A DNA stretch of 64,000 nt from Staphylococcus haemolyticus (GCF_006094395.1 NZ_CP035291.1:1488001-1552000), one strand, 5' to 3'; positions 55,107 through 63,607 are shown, counted from the first letter of the stretch. A program made the numbers and translations. The notes: generated from the sequence alone by a model not told the origin.

Positions 55107-55709
55107 TTATATCCAACCTTTTTCATTTGCTTTTTTCCATGCATCAAAACGATTCTCCGCTTCAAGTTTATCAATTATATTAGAAGTGTAATTTCTTACA
55201 GTACCGTTTGAAAGATAGAGTTTATCAGCGACTTCTTTATTACTTAATCCTTCTCCTATTTCACGTAACACGACTTGTTCTTTATGCGTTAATGGATTAG
55301 CCTCTTTAAACAAAGATGTCATTAAAGACGTACTATATTCTTTTTCGCCATTTAAAACTTTATGAATGGTTGCAACTAAATCATCTACCGATCGTTCTTT
55401 TAACACATAGGCATCAACATCGTTTGCAACAGCTCTTTCAAAATAACCAGGCCTTTTAAAAGTCGTGACAATAATCACTTTTGTATTAATTTTATTTTCT
55501 CTTAATTGCGATAATACTTCTAAACCCGTCATTCCTGGTATCTCAATATCTAAAATAGCAATGTCAGGCTGTTGACTATTAATAGATTGTAATGCGTCAA
55601 TACCATTATCAAAATCATCTATCACTTTTAAATCGTCGTGAAATTCAATTAATTGTATCATTGCTTTACGCAACATATTTTGATCTTCTGCAATTACGAT
55701 TGAAATCAT
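55107..55709 (-). CDS. NarL/LuxR-family response regulator (DesR-like)
   Basis: 200 residues: receiver domain with IAEDQNML, phospho-acceptor Asp54 in DIAILDIEIPGMTG and Lys in DVDAYVLKERS; C-terminal LuxR-type HTH with LTHKEQVVLREIGEGLSNKEVADKLYLSNGTVRNY, quoted here by its ends. Overlaps the kinase by 4 bases. Corresponds to the DesKR-like system of S. aureus, whose signal is not established. Likely targets include its own operon. Confidence 0.9.
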   Translation of the reverse strand: MISIVIAEDQNMLRKAMIQLIEFHDDLKVIDDFDNGIDALQSINSQQPDIAILDIEIPGMTGLEVLSQLRENKINTKVIIVTTFKRPGYFERAVANDVDAYVLKERSVDDLVATIHKVLNGEKEYSTSLMTSLFKEANPLTHKEQVVLREIGEGLSNKEVADKLYLSNGTVRNYTSNIIDKLEAENRFDAWKKANEKGWI

Positions 55710-56803
55710 TTTACACCTTCTCTCGGAATCATAATATCGATAGTCGTACCCTGTTTAGAAGTGATATTAACTGTCCCGCTCAATAACGCTACCCTATCGT
55801 TAATACTCTTTAATTTTACTTCGCTAGGTTGTTTCAGACCTATACCGTTGTCACTAATGATTAATTTAATACCATTGTCGTAACTTTCTATTTTCCCATT
55901 AATTTCAGAGGCTTCCGCGTGCTTAATTACATTGTTAACCGCTTCTCTAAGTATCATTGATAATATCGTCTGTTTAGTTGGGTTGAGGGAACTCGCACCT
56001 CTTATATTTTCAAAGTTAAAGTGAATATTTGCATCCTTTAAGAATTGTTCTATAGATTGAATTTCTTCTTCAAAAGTTTGAACTTTTAAATTTTCAATAA
56101 TATGTCTTACTTTCTCTAATGTATCTTTCGAAATTTCGTTTATATTTAGTATTTCTTTCTTAGCTGCTATCGGATCTTTATCGATTAGTTTTGCAGCTAA
56201 TTCTGATTTAACACTCAAACTTGCAAATACATGTCCTAACGTGTCATGTAAGTCTTGACCTATTCGATTACGTTCTTGTTCCGCAATCAAAATATTAATA
56301 TATTTATTTTTTTCTTCAATTTGTTGACGATATTGTCTCTCTTTCATTATTTTAAAATTACCAAATAATATTGCTAAAATAACAATATAATAAATAATAA
56401 TACTCACGACATAAAAGTGATTCGTTTGTATAATCGTTATGATGATACATGTAATCATTGAGCTTATTAATAACATAAACTCTATTGATTTTACTCCCCT
56501 TTTAAATAAAAATGGTATAGCAAATGCACTAAAGAAGAAAAATAAACTCAATGTTGGATTGTATGCATATACAAAGTAAATAATCGCTAGAAAATGAATA
56601 AAAAATAACATTAAATTGATACGATGGCTTAATGCTTCATGAAAAAGAATTAAACTAGCATATGCAAATGTAAAAATGATTACAATAAATAAATTTAATA
56701 AAAAGCTATCATCTTGCCATGTTAAATACAAACCATAATATGAAAATATTAAGTAAATTAAAGATGAAATCTCTCCCATTTTAGCTCCTAAACTACGCTT
56801 CAT
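55706..56803 (-). CDS. Histidine kinase (DesK-like, HisKA_3)
   Basis: 365 residues. Five or six membrane helices in the first 150 residues, a short coiled linker, phospho-acceptor His186 in GQDLHDTLGHVFASL, and the HATPase with REAVNNVIKHAEAS and ISDNGIGLK. In Bacillus DesK senses membrane fluidity and pairs with a desaturase; here no desaturase is present and the pair adjoins an ABC exporter, so a membrane-stress or antibiotic cue is plausible. The start ATG abuts the permease stop (TAAATG). Confidence 0.88.
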   Translation of the reverse strand: MKRSLGAKMGEISSLIYLIFSYYGLYLTWQDDSFLLNLFIVIIFTFAYASLILFHEALSHRINLMLFFIHFLAIIYFVYAYNPTLSLFFFFSAFAIPFLFKRGVKSIEFMLLISSMITCIIITIIQTNHFYVVSIIIYYIVILAILFGNFKIMKERQYRQQIEEKNKYINILIAEQERNRIGQDLHDTLGHVFASLSVKSELAAKLIDKDPIAAKKEILNINEISKDTLEKVRHIIENLKVQTFEEEIQSIEQFLKDANIHFNFENIRGASSLNPTKQTILSMILREAVNNVIKHAEASEINGKIESYDNGIKLIISDNGIGLKQPSEVKLKSINDRVALLSGTVNITSKQGTTIDIMIPREGVK

Positions 56804-57541
56804 TTATTCCACCTCTTTGCTCTTATTAATTAATAATGCAATAATTAAGAAAATAATGCTATAAATACCTAAAATTATGAATGATTGTACATTAAAGCCA
56901 TTACCTTTACCAAATTCAAGTGCCAAATGACGTAAATGATACGTTGGTGTTAGTTTAGCAATTGTTTGCATCCAATCAGGAAATGTACTAACAGGGAACC
57001 ACAATCCACCAATAATGGCTAATACAATATTACATAGATTAGCTACGCTGCTTGCTTTCTGTGTTTCAGTAAATTGCGTAATGATTAAACCTAATGTCAA
57101 AAACATGCTAGCACCTAACCATAAAGAGACACCAGATAAAATCCATTCACTTACACTTAGATCTACCCCTTTATAGAAGTGTGCTACGCAGAATAAAAGC
57201 AATATTGAAGCTAAAAATAAAGTCATAGTTTTAATAATCTTAGCTAAATAATAATTTAACACTGTGATCGGTGTAGAAATTAATCTTTTATACCAACCAC
57301 TGTTTCTTTCCTCGATTATTTCTAATGGAAATTGCATCAGGCAAAATCCCATTAAACTGAATACCGTCATACTATACATATACTCTTTGTAAAATACTTT
57401 TTTCGCATCTGCTGGCATATCAATTAATGATGTAAACAATAAATAGAATGCCAAAGGGAAGATGAAAGCCATAAATGATGATAATTTGCGTCGAAATAAT
57501 AATTTATATTCAATATCAAGTAACGTTATAATGTTCGTCAT
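56804..57541 (-). CDS. ABC-2 type transporter permease
   Basis: 245 residues with six predicted membrane segments; ABC-2 family features include RNSGWYKRLISTPI after the second helix and GLWFPVSTFPDWMQTIAKLTPTYH before the last. Partner of the ATPase encoded immediately upstream (3-base gap). Substrate unknown: drug, lipid or peptide export are all possible. Confidence 0.87.
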   Translation of the reverse strand: MTNIITLLDIEYKLLFRRKLSSFMAFIFPLAFYLLFTSLIDMPADAKKVFYKEYMYSMTVFSLMGFCLMQFPLEIIEERNSGWYKRLISTPITVLNYYLAKIIKTMTLFLASILLLFCVAHFYKGVDLSVSEWILSGVSLWLGASMFLTLGLIITQFTETQKASSVANLCNIVLAIIGGLWFPVSTFPDWMQTIAKLTPTYHLRHLALEFGKGNGFNVQSFIILGIYSIIFLIIALLINKSKEVE

Positions 57542-57544
57542 AGT

Positions 57545-58411
57545 CTATTGCACCACTCTTTCTTCTTTTGAAAACATGAGTTCCAATAAAGATTTTTTAT
57601 AAATTGTGATTTGATTTAAATCTACATTTATTTTAATTAGATTTGTAATAACTGCTTCAACATTTTCTGTTTGAATTTTTAAGTTACCATTCGTAATTTC
57701 TATATCATATGTTTCTGAAAGTATTTGATATTGTTCTTCCGTAAAGGTCATTATTTCAATAATTGAATTATTTTGACTAAATAAGATATTATGTGGTGTA
57801 TCATTAATTTTGATACTTCCTTGTTCTAAATAGACAACTTTATCAGCCATTCTTTCGACTTCTTCAATATAATGAGAGGTGTAAAGTATAGTTATACCAT
57901 CTTCTTTAAGTTGTTCAATTAGATTCCAAAAGTGTTCTCTTGTTTCAATATCCATTGATGTTGTTGGTTCATCTAATATTAAAAATTGAGGTTTGCCTAT
58001 TAAAGTTAGAACAAAGTCTAGTAATCTCTTTTGACCTCCTGATAATTTATTAGCATATTGTTCCAATTGAAGATTAGAAAATTGAGTTAATTTTTGAAAC
58101 TCATTAAATGTCATAGGATTGGTATATAATTGTTGATATAAATGATATAGTTCTTTTACTTTAATGAGCTTAGGTAAATTCGTAGTTTGAAATAATATGC
58201 CCATATTATGTGAGGATATTAAATTAAGTTTATCTTCGACTGTTCCACTATTCGCATGCTTATGACCAATAAGTATATCTATTAAAGTGGACTTTCCTGC
58301 ACCATTTTTTCCGATTAATGCAGTACACTTTCCTTCCTCGATATCTAATGAGATATTATTCAAAACTGTCTTTTTACCAAACGATTTCTTTAATTGATTA
58401 ATATATATCAT
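57545..58411 (-). CDS. ABC transporter ATP-binding protein
   Basis: 288 residues: Walker A IGKNGAGKSTLID, signature LSGGQKRLLDFVL, Walker B QFLILDEPTTSMD and the switch His in YTSHYIEEV. The C-terminal 70 residues resemble the extra domain of CcmA/drug-type ATPases. First gene of a four-gene operon (ATPase, permease, kinase, regulator) with overlaps or gaps of at most 4 bases, so all act together. Confidence 0.92.
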   Translation of the reverse strand: MIYINQLKKSFGKKTVLNNISLDIEEGKCTALIGKNGAGKSTLIDILIGHKHANSGTVEDKLNLISSHNMGILFQTTNLPKLIKVKELYHLYQQLYTNPMTFNEFQKLTQFSNLQLEQYANKLSGGQKRLLDFVLTLIGKPQFLILDEPTTSMDIETREHFWNLIEQLKEDGITILYTSHYIEEVERMADKVVYLEQGSIKINDTPHNILFSQNNSIIEIMTFTEEQYQILSETYDIEITNGNLKIQTENVEAVITNLIKINVDLNQITIYKKSLLELMFSKEERVVQ

Positions 58412-58490
58412 AACGACCTCACATCCTTTTAATTTATATATCTACTTTATCTTTTAATCGAATTTAAAATTAGTTCAAATTGTCACGATT

Positions 58491-58514
58491 TTAATATGAC
58501 ATTTGTCATATTAA
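58491..58514. promoter_or_regulatory. 24-bp perfect palindrome upstream of the ABC/TCS operon
   Basis: TTAATATGACA, two bases, TGTCATATTAA: perfect 11-base arms, 80 bases upstream of the ATPase gene. Its size and position fit a binding site for a dimeric NarL-family regulator such as the one encoded in the operon. Confidence 0.65.
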
Positions 58515-58535
58515 CTACGACGAGGTAGCAAAAAA

Positions 58536-58566
58536 GAGATTAAGCAACATTAAATTGCTTAATCTC
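58536..58566 (-). terminator. cls terminator
   Basis: GAGATTAAGCAA / TTGCTTAATCTC stem with T6 on the minus strand. Confidence 0.9.
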
Positions 58567-58599
58567 ATAATTTTTAACTATTATAATAGATTCTATATG

Positions 58600-60081
58600 C
58601 TATAAAATTGGTGATACTAATTTAGCAATATCTTCTTTAACTTTAATTGAAAGCGAACGGTTATTGTATTTTTCTAAAGTTAATAATTTTGATTTTTTAA
58701 TGTCATCTTCATATGCAACTCTGATTTCTTTAGCGATTTCTTCATCATAAATAAAAGCATTCACTTCAAAGTTTAACGCGAAACTACGATAATCCATATT
58801 AGCTGAACCGACACTACAAATTTCATCATCAATCATCATAACTTTAGAGTGGATAAATCCATTTTGATATGTATAGATTTTCACACCACTATTTAACAAT
58901 TCAGCAGCATATGAAAATGTCGCCCAATATACAAACGGATGATCTGGTTTACATGGAATCATCAAGTGTACATCAACGCCAGCATTCGCTGCCATTTTAA
59001 GTGCATTGATATACGATTGATCTGGAATAAAGTAAGGGCTTTGCATATATATAGATTTTTTTGCACTCATAATCATTTTAGTATATCCATATTCAATCTG
59101 ATGTAAATCAAATGCTGGACCACTTGAAGCAATTTGAATCGCTGATTTCCCTTTATGCTGTCTTTTTTTAGGGAAGTATTTATCATCATATTCAAATTGT
59201 GGGCGGTGCGCTTGTGAATTCCAATCTAATATAAAACGTATTTGTAATGCGTCTATAACGTCACCTTCAACACGTATATGTGTATCTCTCCAATATCCTA
59301 GTTTACCAAGTCCTAAATAATCATCGCCAATATTAAACCCTCCGATGTAACCAACTTGACCATCAATCACTATAATTTTTCTATGATTACGGTTATTCAT
59401 TCTAAAATTGATAAGTGGAAACTTAGATGCAAAAAAAGCTTCAACTTCGCCACCTAATGATTCAAAATGATGAAATTTCGACATTCTTACTTTTTTAGAG
59501 CCTACATCATCATATAATATTTTTACTTCTAGCCCTTCTTTGAGTTTCGTTTCTAATGCATCTAGAATACGATGACCTAAGCCATCAAGTTCAAATGTAT
59601 AATACTCTAAATGTATGTAGTTCTTAGCGTTATAAATGTCTTCAATGACTTTCTCATATAGCTTATTACCATCTGTAAATAAGTCAATGTGATTATCTTC
59701 GGTTAAAAATGCATCTTGTTTGTTTAATAACATTCTAATTAAATCTCTGTGTTTTGTTACTTGTTGATTATCAGTTTGATAATTGTGTGCATCAAATTGT
59801 TTAACTTGATCCTTTATAACACTTTTAAATGTATCTAATTCCTTACCATTATTTTTCTCCATTTTTCTTTTTGAAACAGTTCTGCCAAAAAATAAATAAA
59901 GAATAAACCCGATTAATGGTAAAACAAACAATACAAAGAGCCACGCCCATGTAGAAGACGCACTTCTTCTATTTCTTTCTAAAAAGATGATAATAAAAGC
60001 TAATACTAGATTTATCACAAAGCCTAGTGCTAATAAAATCGTAAAAACAGTTCCCAAATCTGGGCCGAACATGAATTTCAT
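58600..60081 (-). CDS. cls: Cardiolipin synthase
   Basis: Condenses two phosphatidylglycerols into cardiolipin. 493 residues with two N-terminal helices (about 7-30 and 40-62) and two phospholipase-D HKD motifs: NHRKIIVIDGQVGYIGG and IHSKVMMIDDEICSVGSANMD. Length equals the two Cls paralogues of S. aureus; position suggests the cls1 counterpart. ATG 60081 follows AATAGGAG. Confidence 0.95.
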   Translation of the reverse strand: MKFMFGPDLGTVFTILLALGFVINLVLAFIIIFLERNRRSASSTWAWLFVLFVLPLIGFILYLFFGRTVSKRKMEKNNGKELDTFKSVIKDQVKQFDAHNYQTDNQQVTKHRDLIRMLLNKQDAFLTEDNHIDLFTDGNKLYEKVIEDIYNAKNYIHLEYYTFELDGLGHRILDALETKLKEGLEVKILYDDVGSKKVRMSKFHHFESLGGEVEAFFASKFPLINFRMNNRNHRKIIVIDGQVGYIGGFNIGDDYLGLGKLGYWRDTHIRVEGDVIDALQIRFILDWNSQAHRPQFEYDDKYFPKKRQHKGKSAIQIASSGPAFDLHQIEYGYTKMIMSAKKSIYMQSPYFIPDQSYINALKMAANAGVDVHLMIPCKPDHPFVYWATFSYAAELLNSGVKIYTYQNGFIHSKVMMIDDEICSVGSANMDYRSFALNFEVNAFIYDEEIAKEIRVAYEDDIKKSKLLTLEKYNNRSLSIKVKEDIAKLVSPIL

Positions 60082-60119
60082 AAAATAATACTCCTATTTA
60101 ATTTTATAATTTAAATTAT

Positions 60120-60314
60120 TTACTTAGCATTTAAGATCAAGATGGCATTTAGCACTTCTTCATTATTTGGAAATTTACGTTCTTCTATTTTGTCTATTGA
60201 AATATTTAGAACTTCAAATTGACTTCCTTCATCACTTTCAAGATACATATTAATTTCTTTTTCTAACTCATCCAGTGTTTTTTCTTGAATCTTTTTAAAT
60301 TTGATTTTACTCAT
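60120..60314 (-). CDS. Small protein, possibly Cse60-like
   Basis: 64 residues from ATG 60314, eight bases after GGAGTG: MSKIKFKKIQEKTLDELEKE, then INMYLESDEGSQFEVLNISI. The strand-helix-strand pattern with a D-LEKEIN-YL segment recalls the Cse60 family of Firmicutes, but similarity is weak by eye. No membrane segment. Upstream of cls on the same strand and perhaps cotranscribed (gap of 38 bases). Confidence 0.6.
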   Translation of the reverse strand: MSKIKFKKIQEKTLDELEKEINMYLESDEGSQFEVLNISIDKIEERKFPNNEEVLNAILILNAK

Positions 60315-60404
60315 TCTACAACACTCCATTTCAACTTATTTGATTAAATCATAGTCTTTTTACATTTAAATCGCAAATTAATTCATTCTATAACTTATAT
60401 TTTA

Positions 60405-60418
60405 TTAAAACGCTTACA
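60405..60418. promoter_or_regulatory. cre-like site upstream of the threonine aldolase gene
   Basis: Reverse strand TGTAAGCGTTTTAA matches the cre consensus TGWAANCGNTNWCA except near the end; located 109 bases before the aldolase start. Confidence 0.4.
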
Positions 60419-60526
60419 ATTATATATTTAAAATATTAAATTCACATAAGAGATAAATTATTGTATACTAAAGTCATTCTATTGAATTTTCAGAATAATT
60501 AAATTATTTAGATTGTGGGGTATTAT

Positions 60527-61552
60527 ATGATTTCTTTTGAAAATGACTACCTTGAAGGTGCACATGAAAACGTATTACAACGATTATTTGATACCAATTT
60601 AATCCAGGCCTCTGGCTATGGTGATGATCAATTTTCAAAGCAAGCAGCAGAACAAATAAAATCTGTTATCAATTGTCCAGAAGCGACTGTACGATTCTTA
60701 GTTGGTGGTACGCAAACCAATCAAGTTGTTATTAATTCGGTACTAGAGCCATATGAAGGTGTGATTTCAGCTGACACTGGTCACGTAGCTGTACATGAGG
60801 GCGGTGCTATTGAATTTAGTGGTCATAAAGTTTTAACTGTCCCATCTCACGAAGGTAAAATTAGACCAAAAGAAGTTAATGCATATCTAGATACGTTTTA
60901 CAATGATTTTAAACGTGAACACATGGTCTTTCCAGGAATGGTTTATATTTCACACCCTACAGAATACGGTACTTTGTATAGTAAAAAAGAATTGAAGAAT
61001 CTTGCTGACGTGTGTAAAGAACATAATGTACCTTTATTTATGGATGGTGCGCGTTTAGGCTATGGTTTAATGAGTGATCAAAGTGATTTAACATTTGAAG
61101 ACATTGCTAAATACTGTGATATCTTTTATATAGGTGGTACTAAAATAGGTGCGTTATGTGGTGAAGCCATCGTATTCACTAAAAATAATGAGCCAAAACA
61201 CTTTACCACTCGAATCAAACAACATGGTGCTTTACTTGCTAAAGGTCGTTTAGTAGGTGTACAATTTCTGGAATTATTCACTAATAATTTATATTTAGAT
61301 ATTAGCCGTCATGCCATTAATATGGCTAATAAAATGAAAAAAGGATTTCTTGAAAAAGGCTATCAACTTTACTTTGATTCACCTACTAATCAACAATTTT
61401 TTGTACTTAGTGAAGAAAAGATTAAAGCGTTGAAACAAAAAGTAAAGTTCGCGATTTGGGAGAAATATGATGATAATCATCGTGTTGTTAGATTTGCGAC
61501 AAGTTGGGCTACTACCGAAGAAAATGTAGATAAGTTATTAGAGTTAATTTAA
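60527..61552 (+). CDS. Low-specificity threonine aldolase / beta-eliminating lyase family
   Basis: PLP enzyme that cleaves threonine or allo-threonine to glycine and acetaldehyde. 341 residues; PLP Lys in YIGGTKIGALCGEA, Asp in LFMDGARLGYG, and the N-terminal RFLVGGTQTNQVV. Start at ATG 60527 (MISFENDYLEGAHE), after GTGGGG; the earlier in-frame GTG is within that site. Family members can differ in substrate, so the reaction is probable rather than proven. Confidence 0.85.
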   Translation: MISFENDYLEGAHENVLQRLFDTNLIQASGYGDDQFSKQAAEQIKSVINCPEATVRFLVGGTQTNQVVINSVLEPYEGVISADTGHVAVHEGGAIEFSGHKVLTVPSHEGKIRPKEVNAYLDTFYNDFKREHMVFPGMVYISHPTEYGTLYSKKELKNLADVCKEHNVPLFMDGARLGYGLMSDQSDLTFEDIAKYCDIFYIGGTKIGALCGEAIVFTKNNEPKHFTTRIKQHGALLAKGRLVGVQFLELFTNNLYLDISRHAINMANKMKKGFLEKGYQLYFDSPTNQQFFVLSEEKIKALKQKVKFAIWEKYDDNHRVVRFATSWATTEENVDKLLELI

Positions 61553-61558
61553 CATCTG

Positions 61559-61594
61559 AAAAACAGGACTTCCTAAAAGGAAATCCTGTTTTTT
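61559..61594 (+). terminator. Threonine aldolase terminator
   Basis: AACAGGACTTCCT / AGGAAATCCTGTT stem with T6. Confidence 0.88.
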
Positions 61595-61709
61595 AATGTA
61601 GTTTATAATAAATACAGCATATTAATACAATTAAACTGATGAACGCTATTATCTTGTCTTTTTTAGTTGTTTTACCATTTTCAACAGTAATTTCAAAATT
61701 AAATTCCAT
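61593..61709 (-). CDS. 38-residue single-helix membrane peptide
   Basis: ORF from ATG 61709 with AAAGGGG seven bases upstream: MEFNFEITVENGKTTKKDK followed by one helix IIAFISLIVLICCIYYKLH. A hydrophilic head with a beta-like start, then a C-terminal membrane anchor. Convergent with the aldolase gene and abutting its terminator. No known family; could be holin-like, a toxin or an immunity peptide. Confidence 0.5.
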   Translation of the reverse strand: MEFNFEITVENGKTTKKDKIIAFISLIVLICCIYYKLH

Positions 61710-62115
61710 GTTTATTCCCCTTTAAAAAGTATTTTGTAATACTGCTAATTTTATTAGTTGCCCCTATTAATATTTACATTTTAGGTTGCATACCAGAATA
61801 TTATACTTTGTTTTTTATATTCGTCATCTAAAAGTTTATTAAATTTTTATAATTTAAACTACTAATTTAATAAGTAATTGCTATAAAAGTGAAAAATAAG
61901 GTGGAGAATTTTATGACTAAACACAAAAACATGTAATTCATAATTCTTATAGCACATTGGGGTAAAATAAAAGTTCTAAACGTAACCGCAAAAACTAAAA
62001 TATAAAATAGCATTGGTACTCAATCATAAAAGAAATTAAAACTAGAATTGCTTGTTCATAGTGAAAATGCAAAAAATTCAAGTAGTCAACTCTTTTAAAA
62101 ATCTCTGCTCATTTA
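61710..62115. other. Gene-poor AT-rich stretch with a 7-codon ORF
   Basis: No complete gene is seen. At 61913-61936 on the plus strand, ATG is preceded by a strong AAGGTGGAGAA ribosome site but stops after MTKHKNM, which looks like the remnant of a mutated gene or a leader peptide. The rest shows no structure I can support. Confidence 0.4.
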
Positions 62116-62358
62116 TTAAATGCCTATTCTATTAATAACTTTTTGATAAGCATCAAGCACTTCTGGATAAAGATATATTACTCTAAATCCCATCCGGCGA
62201 GTTACTTCGACTATTTCAGGTTTACAAACTATTTTATTTTGAAGGGTTGATTTACTTAACCCTGTTAAAGTTGCTAAATCTTTAATACCTACTGAAACAT
62301 ATTGCCTCTTATAATTTTTCAGTAAGTTTTCTAGTTTATATTCAATCAATTTATTCAT
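62116..62358 (-). CDS. Small helix-turn-helix protein
   Basis: 80 residues. The central segment VGIKDLATLTGLSKSTLQNK (about 23-42) is a classical HTH. The remainder (MGFRVIYLYPEVLDAYQKVI) is helical. No ribosome binding site is visible before ATG 62358, and the upstream 30-residue ORF stops 5 bases earlier, so translational coupling is likely. Probably a plasmid- or phage-type DNA-binding protein; target unknown. Confidence 0.7.
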   Translation of the reverse strand: MNKLIEYKLENLLKNYKRQYVSVGIKDLATLTGLSKSTLQNKIVCKPEIVEVTRRMGFRVIYLYPEVLDAYQKVINRIGI

Positions 62359-62363
62359 AAATA

Positions 62364-62456
62364 TTAATTTATAAAGCTAGATATTAAAGCAAGTAATACT
62401 AATATAAAAATCCCTATTGTTAAATATAGAGATATTTGATCCCTGTTGATTTTCAT
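62364..62456 (-). CDS. 30-residue membrane micro-ORF
   Basis: From ATG 62456: MKINRDQISLYLTIGIFILV, then LLALISSFIN. A short charged head and one hydrophobic helix. AAGGAGTG lies about nine bases upstream. It lies between the 28-residue ORF (17 bases upstream) and the HTH gene (5 bases downstream). Confidence 0.5.
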   Translation of the reverse strand: MKINRDQISLYLTIGIFILVLLALISSFIN

Positions 62457-62473
62457 AATGTTAAACACTCCTT

Positions 62474-62560
62474 TTATTTCTTAAAGAAGTTAACCATAGC
62501 TAACAATAAAGTAACTACATTAATATAAAAAGTTAACTTTCTTCTCAATTCTCTACTCAT
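62474..62560 (-). CDS. 28-residue membrane micro-ORF
   Basis: From ATG 62560: MSRELRRKLTFYINVVTLLL, then AMVNFFKK. Strongly basic head, hydrophobic helix, basic end; such peptides often insert into membranes. AAGGGGATG lies upstream at suitable spacing. First ORF of the micro-ORF/HTH string. Confidence 0.5.
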   Translation of the reverse strand: MSRELRRKLTFYINVVTLLLAMVNFFKK

Positions 62561-62741
62561 AAAACTCATCCCCTTATAAATTATTAACTATTACATACTT
62601 CTTACCTGCGTCGATTACTCTCAGACTTCAAGATCATCCTTTAATTTAATTATATTATATTAATTTTATAATATAACGAAAAAGTATAAATTTAAATTTT
62701 ATCGCAAGATATTAAAAACGCATTTTAGTTCAGCAATTAAA

Positions 62742-63252
62742 TTAGGGTTTTCCTATTATGTCTACAATTTGATCATCAAAGTTTTCTACACCTGATTCAC
62801 TAAGCATTGAACGCGTTTCATTTCTCATTTGAGATAATGCCTTTTCAGCTTTTAATGCTTCATTCTCTTTCAAAAGTTTTTCTATCTCATATTGACTTTT
62901 TTGGTCTTTATTCATCTTGGCCAGTTTTTCAGCTTCTTGAATGGGAGTGGGACAGAATTCTTTTAAATTCGTCGTCTCAACCCTGCAAGGATGACTAGAA
63001 CTGAGAAAAGCTTGATTTAAGCGCCTTCTCAGTTCAGTCAGCTACTGTGAATTTGCTAGATAGCATTATTATATTATTTATGTCCCAGACTTCATCAGAT
63101 TTTCTTCTTTCTCTAGCTAGACGGTCTTTAATCATTTGAGATACTTCTTCTTGGGAAAATGTTTTCTCATTTTGTTGGATTTGTTCATTAGGTGTTTCTA
63201 AATTCTCATTGCTTTTTGCTTCTTCAGTAATATTACTTTGGTTGTTTTCCAT
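62742..63252 (-). pseudogene. Phage scaffold (DUF4355) gene, disrupted
   Basis: The N-terminal part (63252-63091, MENNQSNITEEAKSNENLET to RLARERRKSDE) and a C-terminal part (62942-62745, IQEAEKLAKMNKDQKSQYEI onward) belong to one siphovirus scaffold protein of the DUF4355 type. They are separated by a 148-base repeat (62943-63090). The C-terminal part itself ends early (DDQIVDIIGKP, stop) compared with the usual length of about 200 residues, so the gene is both interrupted and truncated. ATG 63252 follows CGGAGGT. Confidence 0.8.
62943..63090. repeat. Dispersed staphylococcal repeat inserted in the scaffold gene
   Basis: 148 bases running from GGGAGTGGGACAGAATTC to TTTATGTCCCAGAC. Short terminal inverted repeats TGGGACA (62948-62954) and TGTCCCA (63081-63087); an internal hairpin AACTGAGAA / TTCTCAGTT. 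The right two-thirds align with the repeat at 34444-34690 (ACCCTGCAAGGATGACTAG and TTTATGTCCCAG). Confidence 0.75.
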
Positions 63253-63331
63253 GAGATATACCTCCGTTTATAGTCTGTCGACTTTTCATTCCATACTTGC
63301 TTTTATAACGTCATCAGCACGTTTTGGACAT

Positions 63332-63356
63332 AAAAAATAACCTTCCGTAGAAGGTT
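63332..63356 (-). terminator. Intrinsic terminator in the phage remnant
   Basis: AACCTTC, TACG loop, GAAGGTT and ATTTTTT on the minus strand, between the LSM-like gene and the scaffold gene. Confidence 0.8.
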
Positions 63357-63412
63357 GAAAAAGTGTATAAAAATAGCACCACTTTCTATTTATATGGGTA
63401 GAAAGGATGCCA

Positions 63413-63607
63413 TTAAGATATTATTCTTATTTCTTTAATTTCAGAGTCATCAATAGAGTAAATACCTAATTCAGTTTCTAAATCCATTACAAAATTTGCT
63501 GAATCACTTTCATATGGATTTTCAAAATTTATTACATCTCCAAAAAGTTTATTATCATCATTTAAAACTACGTTTACTTTATGTCCGTAAGACCTAGCTA
63601 TTCTCAT
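63413..63607 (-). CDS. Phage small protein, LSM-like
   Basis: 64 residues, MRIARSYGHKVNVVLNDDNK onward, with strands and a C-terminal DDSEIKEIRIIS as in small LSM-like proteins encoded next to the minor head gene of staphylococcal siphoviruses. Overlaps the upstream gene by 4 bases (ATGA). GGAG eight bases before the ATG. Role in phage assembly unknown. Confidence 0.6.
   Translation of the reverse strand: MRIARSYGHKVNVVLNDDNKLFGDVINFENPYESDSANFVMDLETELGIYSIDDSEIKEIRIIS

Noticed and set aside
62474..62560. Idea that the 28- and 30-residue ORFs are phenol-soluble modulins
   Set aside because: They have basic ends and a continuous hydrophobic stretch typical of membrane insertion, not the amphipathic helix pattern and N-terminal formyl-Met signature composition of PSMs.
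62807..62998. 63-residue plus-strand frame in the phage remnant
   Set aside because: Antisense to the scaffold pseudogene and running into the repeat.
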